NCBI GenBank assembly: GCA_002367105.1
Contig: DFCS01000044.1
Span: 222,831-286,830, forward strand
Direction of reading: 5' to 3'
Length of the DNA stretch: 64,000 nt
Source of the DNA: Hungatella sp. UBA3048
Lineage (GTDB): Bacteria > Bacillota > Clostridia > Lachnospirales > Lachnospiraceae
Shown here: positions 44,356 through 51,990 of the stretch, piece by piece
How the letters are laid out: each line of letters starts with the position of its first letter
Numbering within the stretch: position 1 is the stretch's first letter
The notes under the pieces: model-generated
What the model was told of the DNA's origin: nothing
Databases searched by the model: none
What the model saw: the letters and a program-made list of their open reading frames with translations, nothing else
Program-made: the position numbers and the translations under genes

Positions 44356-45162
44356 ATGACTTTTTTACAAGCTTTACTGATTGGAATATTTGCCTATCTA
44401 GGCAGCAAGCGTACACCATGGTTTTTTGGGGTAACCGGAGGGTGGAATATGATTGGGCGTCCTCTTGTAGCCGGCTTGATTGTTGGCGTGATCTTAGGGG
44501 ATGTAAGAGGGGGCGTCATTGCAGGCGCTATGGTTCAGGCATTATTCATCGGACAGATCACGCCTGGAGGTGCTATGCCGGCAGATGTGAACTGGGCGGC
44601 CTATATCGGGATACCGTTAGCACTGGCGGCCGGAGGTACCGGTGAACAGGCAGTGGCCTTATCGGTTCCTCTCAGCATGCTGGGACTTGGATTATTTAAT
44701 TTTATTATGACGATCAATGCATATTTTCCTCATATGGGAGATCTTGCCGCAGAAAAGGGAGATGGGGCCGGAATCCACCGTGCTACTTATCTGGCAGCCG
44801 TTCCAAGCTTTATTCTCCGGGGAGGCTCCGCCTTACTGATTTGTTATCTTGGAACGCCCCTGGCAGAGTTTTTAATCAACAGTATGCCTCAAGGAATTCT
44901 GCACTTTTTTGAGGTTGCCGGAAAGATGCTCCCGGCCATTGGATTTGCCATGCTGCTTAAGCAGTCCCTTTCAAAGAAATGGATGCTTGTATTGTTTCTG
45001 ATGGGCTGGATCCTGATCGGTTCTACCAATATGTCTGTTACTGCGCTGGCTGTATTTGCAACTGCAATTGCATTTATCTTTGTTATGGCCCAGGGCGGAA
45101 CACAAGCGGCCGTACCGGCTCCGGTACAAAGCGCAGAGGAGGATGGCTGTTATGAAGAATAA
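44356..45162 (+). CDS. PTS mannose/fructose/sorbose-family EIIC permease
   Basis: 268 residues, about eight hydrophobic segments, polytopic in the membrane. The N-terminal FLQALLIGIFAYLGS and the GRPLVAGLIVGVILGDVRGGVIAGAMVQALFIG (landmark, first half) are typical of EIIC of the mannose family. It forms the sugar channel with EIID, whose start it overlaps by 11 bases (45152-45162). The sugar cannot be read from sequence. Confidence 0.93.
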   Translation: MTFLQALLIGIFAYLGSKRTPWFFGVTGGWNMIGRPLVAGLIVGVILGDVRGGVIAGAMVQALFIGQITPGGAMPADVNWAAYIGIPLALAAGGTGEQAVALSVPLSMLGLGLFNFIMTINAYFPHMGDLAAEKGDGAGIHRATYLAAVPSFILRGGSALLICYLGTPLAEFLINSMPQGILHFFEVAGKMLPAIGFAMLLKQSLSKKWMLVLFLMGWILIGSTNMSVTALAVFATAIAFIFVMAQGGTQAAVPAPVQSAEEDGCYEE

Positions 45163-45988
45163 AAGAGAAAACTCATTACTTAACAAAAAGGATATTAATA
45201 AGGCTGCCTGGTCTTACATTTTCTTTATACAGGCAACCCAGAATTTTGAACGTATGATGGGACTTGCCTTCTGTCATGTACTGGAACCGATTTTAAAGAA
45301 ACTCTATAAAAATGATTCCGGTGAATACAAAAAATCCCTTCAGCGCCATATGCAGTTTTTTAACACAGAGCCTCAGCTTGGCGCCCTGATTCCCGGCATT
45401 ACCATTGCCATGGAGGAAGCCCGTGCCATGGGGGAAGATGTCAGCGAAGAGCTGATTGTCAATACCAAAAATGCGCTTATGGGGCCCTTTGCAGGAATTG
45501 GTGACTCTATGTTAATCGGTACCTACAGTCCGATTCTGCTGAGTATTGCCATGAGCATGTGCATTAATGATGGAAATCCCGTTGGTCCCCTGTTCTTTTG
45601 TGCAGTATGGCTTACCAGTGTGGTTGGCCTGCAGTGGTACCTGTTTCATAAGGGATATGATATGGGAATCGGTGCGGCAAACCTGTTTTTCACCAACCGT
45701 TCCCTTGCAGATAAAATCACTACCGGACTTACCATGATGGGGTTGATCGTAATAGGAGGAGTTGCTGCGACAACTGTAAAAGCAAATGTGGTTTACCAGT
45801 TTGTAAACGGTGAAATGTCTCTTTCTTTACAGGAACAGATTTTTGATAAAATAATGCCTGGGATACTTCCCCTTTTGCTGACTCTGGCAGTGTGGTATCT
45901 GATGGATAAGAAGAAGTGGTCCGCTACAAAGATTATTCTCGGTATTGTTGCATTTACGGCTGTTATGGTATTTTTAGGGATCATGTAA
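45152..45988 (+). CDS. PTS mannose/fructose/sorbose-family EIID component
   Basis: 278 residues from the ATG at 45152, preceded by GAGGAGG (45136-45142). Landmarks: WSYIFFIQATQNFERMMGLAFCHVLEPILKKLY (first half), LGALIPGITIAMEE, and GPFAGIGDSMLIGTYSPILLSIA. C-terminal hydrophobic segments anchor it to EIIC. It overlaps the EIIC gene end. A longer reading from 45056 lies in the EIIC gene and is rejected. Confidence 0.93.
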   Translation: MKNKRENSLLNKKDINKAAWSYIFFIQATQNFERMMGLAFCHVLEPILKKLYKNDSGEYKKSLQRHMQFFNTEPQLGALIPGITIAMEEARAMGEDVSEELIVNTKNALMGPFAGIGDSMLIGTYSPILLSIAMSMCINDGNPVGPLFFCAVWLTSVVGLQWYLFHKGYDMGIGAANLFFTNRSLADKITTGLTMMGLIVIGGVAATTVKANVVYQFVNGEMSLSLQEQIFDKIMPGILPLLLTLAVWYLMDKKKWSATKIILGIVAFTAVMVFLGIM

Positions 45989-46031
45989 ATGCAGAAGCAC
46001 CAGAAGTGGCCGGACCAGAGGAGATTTTCTT

Positions 46032-47471
46032 ATGAAAGATATGGTTTTAATAATGTCAGACCAGCACGGCTGGGATTACACGGGATTTGCAGAGGAACGG
46101 ATTGATACGCCGGGTCTTAAAATGATTGCAGAGGAAGGTCTGCTGTTTGAACGCTGCTATTGTAATTCGCCCCTTTGTGTCCCTTCCCGCATGTCATTTC
46201 TAACTGGAAAATTACCCTCACAACTGGGCATTTTTAATAATGATGCCGCTCTTGGCGGGGATGTGCCCACCATTGCCCATGAGATGGGACGTCTGGGATA
46301 CCAGACCGTTCTGGCCGGCCGGATGCATTTTAAAGGGGAAGACCAGAAGCATGGATTTGATGAACGGTATTGCGGAGATATTACCTCTCAATTCTGGGGA
46401 ACCGGCGGGAAAAAGCGCCTGGACTTTGGCGTTTATGCCGGAACCACGAACAGGAAAAACTGCCTGGATGCAGTTGGAGGGGGAATTTCCCCGGTTATGC
46501 TTTATGACGAAATGGTATTCCGCTCAGCCATGGATTTTCTTGAGGAATGGGGAAAGAAGAAACATAGAAAACCGCTGTTTCTGGTGATTGGATTCTATGG
46601 CCCTCATTTTCCTTTTACCTGCAGTAATGAGGATTACCTTAAGTACCAAAGCCGCTTTACTATAGAAGAATGTGAGAAAGAGGCAAGGATCCCTTCTTTT
46701 TCTGCTTATCATGAATTCATACAGGAATGTGCACCAGAGCATATGAGAAACTGCAAGGCAGCTTATTGCGGCCTGGTGGAGCAGTCAGACCGGTATGTAG
46801 GGAAACTATATAATAAAATCAAGACGGTCGAAGCCGGACGGGAATATCTCTTTCTTTACACCTCTGATCACGGGGAACAGCTTGGAAAACGGAAACTGTT
46901 TGGAAAGCAGACCATGTATGAAGCTGCGGTCCGCATACCTCTTCTGGCGGCAGGCACAGGGATAGCTCCGGGAATTTCAAAAGAGCCTGCAGGACTTTTG
47001 GATGTATCCCGTACGCTTTTGGAAGAAGCCGGGAAGAATGGAAATTACTCCTGGCATCAGGGAAAGAGGCTTGATTTCAGTGGTTCCCGAAGTGAAACAT
47101 CCAGACTCATCAGAATCCAGCAGATGGTGGGAAGTGATGACAGCCCCCAGCTCATAGAAGCAGTGGTCTTGGGACGATACAAAATAGTTAAGTCAGGAAA
47201 TGAAACCATATGTCTATATGACTTACAGGAGGATCCCGATGAAGAACATGATCTGTCAATGATGAGAGAAGGTATATTAGTAAAGCTTATGAAACAGATA
47301 GAAGAAAGCGGCGGCTTCTTAAGTAAACCTGCGGTTGAGCATCTAACTGACCGGGAGCGGGAAGCCAGAGATGGGCAGCGGCGGTTAAAAGAATGGGGAC
47401 AGGTGAAAAAACCGGAAGAGTGGGCAACCATGAAAATAGATAAAAACACACTCATAAATCCAAGAGAATAG
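46032..47471 (+). CDS. Cytoplasmic sulfatase (C-type, CVPSR), second in PTS operon
   Basis: 479 residues. Formylglycine motif C49-V-P-S-R in CNSPLCVPSRMSFLTGKLPSQLG (landmark). N-terminal metal residues in MSDQHGWD; SDHGEQLGKRKLFGKQTMYE is the second metal and active-site segment. No signal peptide. Divergent from the first sulfatase (different N-terminal metal motif, different insertions), which suggests a different sulfate position or sugar. Start at 46032 after GAGGAGATTTTC, 43 bp from EIID. Confidence 0.88.
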   Translation: MKDMVLIMSDQHGWDYTGFAEERIDTPGLKMIAEEGLLFERCYCNSPLCVPSRMSFLTGKLPSQLGIFNNDAALGGDVPTIAHEMGRLGYQTVLAGRMHFKGEDQKHGFDERYCGDITSQFWGTGGKKRLDFGVYAGTTNRKNCLDAVGGGISPVMLYDEMVFRSAMDFLEEWGKKKHRKPLFLVIGFYGPHFPFTCSNEDYLKYQSRFTIEECEKEARIPSFSAYHEFIQECAPEHMRNCKAAYCGLVEQSDRYVGKLYNKIKTVEAGREYLFLYTSDHGEQLGKRKLFGKQTMYEAAVRIPLLAAGTGIAPGISKEPAGLLDVSRTLLEEAGKNGNYSWHQGKRLDFSGSRSETSRLIRIQQMVGSDDSPQLIEAVVLGRYKIVKSGNETICLYDLQEDPDEEHDLSMMREGILVKLMKQIEESGGFLSKPAVEHLTDREREARDGQRRLKEWGQVKKPEEWATMKIDKNTLINPRE

Positions 47472-47484
47472 TTGGGAGGATTCC

Positions 47485-49023
47485 ATGAAATACAATAAGT
47501 TTTGGACAGACATGCATAGTAATATTCACCATGAGCAAATGAGTGAGCTCCCGGTGTGGTATGAACATATAAAAAAACAGATGGATTTCTGGCCGGTGGC
47601 TTATTATCCTTTTTACATGCGGCCCACACCGTCAGGGCTTGAGGTCGAAGACCGGTACGATGATGAAGCAGTTGCCAGGGACTGGGAATTATTAAGAAGC
47701 TTTACCGAGGAAGCCAACAGACAGGGATATCCAATGTTCATGGGGTATGAATGGCAGGGGGCCGGGCTGGATGGAGATCATAATGTGTTTTTCCTTCACA
47801 ATAACGGAAAGCAGGAGCATCCGATGCGCTACGAAGACCTTGCAGCTGCCTATGAGGGGCAGGAGGTCATTGGAATCCCTCACCATCTGGCATACCAGCC
47901 GGGCTCCAGAGGTAAGAATTGGGATACCCACAACGAAACCTTTTCTCCTGTCGCAGAAATTTACTCCAGCCATGGCTCCAGTGAAAATGACGATGGTCCT
48001 CTGCCTATGGACCGCCATGTCCATATGGGGCCGCGGACAGGAGAGTCTACCTATGAGAAGGGCCTTGAACGAGGGTATAAAGTCGGCATCATTGCGGCAG
48101 GTGATAACCACAGTATTCCCGGAGTTTTTGAAAACGGAAGCATGTGTGTGCTTGCAGAGGATAATACTAAGGAATCCATCTGGGAAGGATTGACAAGGCG
48201 GAGAACCTACGGGGTATCCCGGAGCAGGATTGAAGTTGACTATTGTGTGAACTCAGCACCAATGGGATCTGAAATTGAAGCAGGCAAAGAAGTGGAATTA
48301 GAATTTCAGATAAAAGGGACCGGAGCCGTAGACAGGGTGGAGATTTTAAGAGATAATATCTTAGAGGAAATGGTTGTGCATTCAGGCACATGGGAGCGGG
48401 AGAAGCAGGTTGGACTGATCCGGTTTAAATTCCGTCTGGAGCTTGGCTGGGGACCGGATACCAGGGTCTACCATAACCACCTAAGGAAAGACTGGGAAGG
48501 ACGCTTGGAAACGGACGGAAAACTGCTTTCCGTCCAACCGTGCTGGAATCACTATGGTCAGGAAATTATTCAGGATGATGAGAGGAGCTGCAGCTTTACC
48601 ATGACTACATACCAGTCTCCGGCTTCCGGTAAGTGGATGGGATCGGAGAAGGCTGCGGCAGAGGGCTTTATCTTTGAAGTGGAAGCGGATGTGGACAGCC
48701 TTCTGCGCCTGCTCGTCAATGGAAAGGAATATCTCCTTCCGGTGAGGGAATTGCTTAACAGCTCCCAGGTTATGGCGCTTTGGGATGAAGTGAACTGCCT
48801 GACAAAGGAGCACTGGGGTGAGATCACTCATTACCGGAATGATCCATGGTGGCACAATGCCTATAAAATCCGCATTGGCAAGGCATATCCTGAAAACTCC
48901 TATAAACTAACCGGGAAAAGAAAGATCCGGATGGAGCAAAGCGGAAACCTACGGCTTCGCATCTGGCAGAAAAACGGAGATGCCGCCTGGACCTCACCTG
49001 TGTTTATAACCGTAAAAGAATAA
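47485..49023 (+). CDS. DUF3604/PHP-like putative metal-dependent hydrolase
   Basis: 512 residues, cytosolic by sequence, ATG at 47485 after GGGAGGA. The segment order matches the PHP-superfamily DUF3604 proteins: TDMHSNIHHE at the N-terminus, MFMGYEWQGAGLDGDHNVFF near residues 88-107, GIPHHLAYQPGS, VAEIYSSHGSSE and VGIIAAGDNHSIPG. The usual PHP HxH and TDH motifs are altered (HSNIHH and a YYP segment in place of TDH), so a metal site may be partial. The C-terminal ~230 residues form another, beta-rich domain. Placement between two PTS genes and beside sulfatases suggests action on the imported sulfated or phosphorylated sugar; the reaction is unknown. Confidence 0.7.
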   Translation: MKYNKFWTDMHSNIHHEQMSELPVWYEHIKKQMDFWPVAYYPFYMRPTPSGLEVEDRYDDEAVARDWELLRSFTEEANRQGYPMFMGYEWQGAGLDGDHNVFFLHNNGKQEHPMRYEDLAAAYEGQEVIGIPHHLAYQPGSRGKNWDTHNETFSPVAEIYSSHGSSENDDGPLPMDRHVHMGPRTGESTYEKGLERGYKVGIIAAGDNHSIPGVFENGSMCVLAEDNTKESIWEGLTRRRTYGVSRSRIEVDYCVNSAPMGSEIEAGKEVELEFQIKGTGAVDRVEILRDNILEEMVVHSGTWEREKQVGLIRFKFRLELGWGPDTRVYHNHLRKDWEGRLETDGKLLSVQPCWNHYGQEIIQDDERSCSFTMTTYQSPASGKWMGSEKAAAEGFIFEVEADVDSLLRLLVNGKEYLLPVRELLNSSQVMALWDEVNCLTKEHWGEITHYRNDPWWHNAYKIRIGKAYPENSYKLTGKRKIRMEQSGNLRLRIWQKNGDAAWTSPVFITVKE

Positions 49024-49040
49024 TGAAAGGGGACTATTTA

Positions 49041-49526
49041 ATGATGGAGATTGTAAATGTCCGGATTGATGACCGTCTGATTCACGGACAGGTAGCTACT
49101 GTCTGGAGCCAGGTTACAGGAGCAACCAGGATTATGGTGGTTGATGATCAGGTTGTAAAGGATACAATCAATAAGGAGGCTCTTAAGCTGGCCTGTCCGA
49201 AGCAGTGCAAGCTTTCAATTCTTACCGTAGAAAAAGCTGCCGCGAATCTGTGCGCTGAAAAATACGAAGGGGAAAGGGTATTCCTGGTTGCCAAAAGCCC
49301 AAAAACCATATGCAGGCTTTATGATGCGGGCTTCCACATGGATCAGGTGAATGTAGGAAATATGGGAGGAAAACAGAACACCCGAATGTTAAAAAAAGCC
49401 GTCAGTGTATCAGAAGAAGATATTGCAGATTTTCTGTATCTGTCGGAACAGGGAGTTGCAATTACGGCCCAGATGGTTCCGGCCGATGAGGCACTGGATT
49501 TCATCAAACTAATCAATGAGCGGTAA
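49041..49526 (+). CDS. PTS mannose/fructose/sorbose-family EIIB component
   Basis: 161 residues, probable start ATG at 49041 with AAAGGGG upstream; the ORF extends to 49023. The phosphorylated His is H15 in VRIDDRLIHGQVATVW. VGNMGGKQNTR and a C-terminal GVAITAQMVPADE are family landmarks. It passes phosphate from EIIA to the sugar in EIIC/EIID. It is separated from EIIA-IIC-IID by a sulfatase and the DUF3604-like gene, yet is the only EIIB in view and completes the permease. Confidence 0.92.
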   Translation: MMEIVNVRIDDRLIHGQVATVWSQVTGATRIMVVDDQVVKDTINKEALKLACPKQCKLSILTVEKAAANLCAEKYEGERVFLVAKSPKTICRLYDAGFHMDQVNVGNMGGKQNTRMLKKAVSVSEEDIADFLYLSEQGVAITAQMVPADEALDFIKLINER

Positions 49527-49620
49527 AATACAAATGTAGCCTGATACGTCTTTCCTGGGGAATTGCGGCATTGTCATACAAAAGTCCATAACAAAATCTC
49601 ATTGTAATATTAGCATTTTT

Positions 49621-49649
49621 TTAGCATCAGAAATTCATTATTATATGAT
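49621..49649 (+). promoter_or_regulatory. Promoter of motA-motB
   Basis: TTAGCA (49621-49626), 17-nt spacer, TATGAT (49644-49649). No flagellar sigma-28 sequence is apparent. Confidence 0.55.
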
Positions 49650-49692
49650 AGAATTATGATGTTACAAATAATAGTTACAAAGGAGAAAAGTT

Positions 49693-50499
49693 ATGGATTT
49701 TTCACTGCTTATTGGTATCATAATCGGAGTCGGCGCTCTTTTAACGGGTTTTGTTTTGGAAAAAGGTGCCATATACTCTCTGTTCCTTTTGAGCCCTTTC
49801 ATCATCGTGGTAGGAGGAACCTTTGGCGCTGTCATTGCATCTTATTCCCTCAATGACATAGCAATGGCTTTGCGGGCCATGTTTCGAAGTTTTAAGCATC
49901 CCCATTCTGCCAGCATGGAAAAAATGATAGCCAAGATATCAATGATAGCGACCCGATACCGGACGGAAGGAGTCACTTGCCTGGAAAATATAAGCAGGGA
50001 TCCGGAACTGAATCAGGAGGAATATCTGCTTCTTAAGGAAGGCCTGGTTCTTATACAGGAAATGAAGACACCGGAATCCATCCAGTACACCCTGGAATCT
50101 GATATCAGAGCCTATGTCCAGCAAAAAAGCATTGAGGCAAGTGTATTTGAGGCCGCTGCGGGATTTTCTCCTACCATGGGAGTTATCGGTACCGTTATGG
50201 GACTGATCATGGTACTTGCTTCCGGTTTTGAGGATCCTTCAGAGCTTGCAGGATCCATCGGTACTGCGTTTGTGGCAACCCTTTACGGTGTGTGTTTCGC
50301 CAATCTCATTTACATGCCAATTGCAAACAAATTAAAAACGCAGCTTAAGAGAAAGCATATCCAAAAAGAAATGATCGTGGATGGCGTATGCATGATTGCC
50401 AGCGGTAATACCTCCCGAAATATTGAAAATGAACTCGCCCTTTATTTCCAGGCTTTTTCAGATGGAGCCAAACGGTACAAACAGGGTATTGAAAACTAA
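49693..50499 (+). CDS. motA: MotA-family proton channel / flagellar motor stator
   Basis: 268 residues with four predicted membrane helices: residues ~5-22, ~30-50, ~155-175 (FSPTMGVIGTVMGLIMVLA) and ~188-210. The cytosolic loop between helices 2 and 3 carries charged residues (ISRDPELNQEE) placed as in MotA. Together with MotB it forms an ion-driven stator. Start ATG at 49693 after AAAGGAG. No flagellar structural genes are nearby, so the stator pair is isolated. Confidence 0.88.
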   Translation: MDFSLLIGIIIGVGALLTGFVLEKGAIYSLFLLSPFIIVVGGTFGAVIASYSLNDIAMALRAMFRSFKHPHSASMEKMIAKISMIATRYRTEGVTCLENISRDPELNQEEYLLLKEGLVLIQEMKTPESIQYTLESDIRAYVQQKSIEASVFEAAAGFSPTMGVIGTVMGLIMVLASGFEDPSELAGSIGTAFVATLYGVCFANLIYMPIANKLKTQLKRKHIQKEMIVDGVCMIASGNTSRNIENELALYFQAFSDGAKRYKQGIEN

Positions 50500-50517
50500 A
50501 ATTGGGAGGAACAAAGG

Positions 50518-51213
50518 ATGCGCAGAAGAATCCTGGAAACAGAAGGAGAAAAAGACAATTCGGAGCGCTGGCTTCTTACATATTCTGATATGATTACATT
50601 GCTTTTGGCTTTGTTTATCATCCTGTACGGCATGAGCTCGGTTGATACGATGAAGCTAAAAGAGATGTCCAGTGGTCTGGAGAAGGTTTTAAACCATACA
50701 GGCCAGGCGGACAGTTCTGCCATAGGAGACAATATTTCCGTTTCAGCAGATAATCTGGACAATGTCTATCTGGCTTTGAAAGCTTATATTGCTGAGCGTG
50801 ACCTGGGGAATATGATCGATGTATCTTCAAGCGGTTCCGCTGTAAGCATACATTTAAAAGATGCTATGCTGTTCAAACCGGATACAGCAATCCTGCTTCC
50901 GGACAGCAAGCCGGTCATTCAGGAAATCAGCAGCAGTCTTGAGGCCATTTACGGTGACATCAACCACATTACGATTACAGGCAATACGGCGGATTTAGGC
51001 CACTATGATGCGGCCAATGAGGCGGATTCCTGGCAGCTGTCCGTAAACCGGGCAGTAGCAGTTTTAAACCAGATGACCGCTATGGGATTGGAACCGTCTA
51101 AAATGTCCATTGAGGGGAATTCTCATTACAATCCCATTGCCTCCAATGATACGGAAGATGGAAGGGCAAAAAACCGCCGGGTAGAAATTACCATTACGGG
51201 ACGGGCTAATTAG
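50518..51213 (+). CDS. motB: MotB-family stator subunit with OmpA-like peptidoglycan-binding domain
   Basis: 231 residues. The cytosolic N-terminus ends in ERWLLTYSDMITLLLALFIILYG: one membrane helix containing the proton-accepting Asp (D in SDMITLLLALF). The C-terminal OmpA/MotB domain (~110-231) has ITGNTADLGHYDAANEADSWQLSVNRAVAV (first part) and AKNRRVEITI, which anchor it to peptidoglycan. It is shorter than typical MotB (~260-300), with a short linker. 18 bp after motA. A weak GGGAGG/CCTCCC hairpin lies at the 3' end (51213-51245). Confidence 0.88.
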   Translation: MRRRILETEGEKDNSERWLLTYSDMITLLLALFIILYGMSSVDTMKLKEMSSGLEKVLNHTGQADSSAIGDNISVSADNLDNVYLALKAYIAERDLGNMIDVSSSGSAVSIHLKDAMLFKPDTAILLPDSKPVIQEISSSLEAIYGDINHITITGNTADLGHYDAANEADSWQLSVNRAVAVLNQMTAMGLEPSKMSIEGNSHYNPIASNDTEDGRAKNRRVEITITGRAN

Positions 51214-51264
51214 GGAGGAATCGTACATACTATGAAAAACCTCCCGTATCCCGATGATTATTAT

Positions 51265-51533
51265 TTGACAATATTATCTATTTATGATAGGCTACGGATA
51301 TATGAAACGAAATGAGGTGAAAGGATGAAATAATAATTCTTGCTAAGGTAACTGCATGACGAGAAGGAAAAGAGACATTGTCTTTTTTTGTCATGCCTGT
51401 TTTTGCAAGAATATTATTTCATTCTCATACCCTTTTTATGTCATAAAAGACATGAATTAAGCAGAATATTAGCCCTATGGGCTTGTTTTGATGCGAACGG
51501 CTGTGAGAACATGAATTCTTGCAGTCGTTTTTT
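51265..51533 (+). promoter_or_regulatory. Attenuator leader of a lost ABC-F resistance gene
   Basis: The 360-bp gap holds: promoter TTGACA (51265-51270), 17-nt spacer and TAGGCT (51288-51293) with TGA before it (extended -10); a two-codon leader ORF ATG-AAA-TAA at 51325-51333 with SD AGGTG (51315-51319); a hairpin GCATGAC/GTCATGC (51354-51360, 51390-51396) with an inner AAAAGAGAC/GTCTTTTTT stem, followed by TGTTTTT; and a terminator CGGCTGTGAGAA (51498-51509) / TTCTTGCAGTCG (51516-51527) plus TTTTTT. This layout fits translation-sensed transcription attenuation, as known for ABC-F and other resistance genes. Confidence 0.65.
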
Positions 51534-51573
51534 GTGCGGAAATTTTATTTCCTGCCTGATTGGAGGAATCTCT

Positions 51574-51794
51574 ATGTCATTAATACAAGTCACTGATTTG
51601 TCATTCACCTATGAAGGAAGCCCGGATCCCGTCTTTGAACACGTTTCCTTTCAGATCGACACGGATTGGAAGCTGGGCTTTACAGGAAGAAACGGGAGAG
51701 GAAAAACCACCTTTTTAAATTGCCGACCATGCTGCTTGTAGAGCATGACGACGCATTTACCGGGAAGGTTGCCACCGGGGTGGTTGCATTATAA
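51574..51794 (+). pseudogene. Remnant of an Lsa-type ABC-F ribosomal-protection gene
   Basis: The ATG at 51574 (GGAGG upstream) opens with SLIQVTDLSFTYEGSPDPVF and Walker A FTGRNGRGKTTFLN, strongly Lsa/Vga-like. After about 49 codons the frame reads into TAG. From 51720, shifted by one base, comes PTMLLVEHDDAFTGKVATG and VVAL with TAA at 51792-51794: the normal C-terminus of the second ATPase domain. Roughly 420 of about 490 codons are missing (comparison with family length). A simple internal deletion with frameshift explains it. The protein would be non-functional. Confidence 0.85.
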
Positions 51795-51923
51795 GCTCTC
51801 CAATTCCTGCAAATACAGGCTGCTGTTTGGTTTTTCACTAACCAGATAGCAGCCTGTATTTATACATAATGCACAAAAATATCGATATAATATTGAAACT
51901 TATGTGGATAAGTGAAAATAATG

Positions 51924-51978
51924 TTGCGTTTATGTAAAAAGATGCATTATACTTGTATCATTACTTCAACGTTAAAGC
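51924..51978 (+). promoter_or_regulatory. Promoter and operator of the LacI-family gene
   Basis: TTGCGT (51924-51929), 18-nt spacer, TATACT (51948-51953), then CTTCAACGTTAAAG (51964-51977), a LacI-type palindrome with central CG and one mismatched pair, at the expected transcription start. It fits autoregulation. Confidence 0.6.
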
Positions 51979-51990
51979 GAGGAGGTCAAT

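Noticed and set aside
51388..51573. N-terminal extension of the ABC-F remnant from 51388
   Set aside because: It runs through the attenuator terminator; the ATG at 51574 with GGAGG matches the N-terminus of intact family members.
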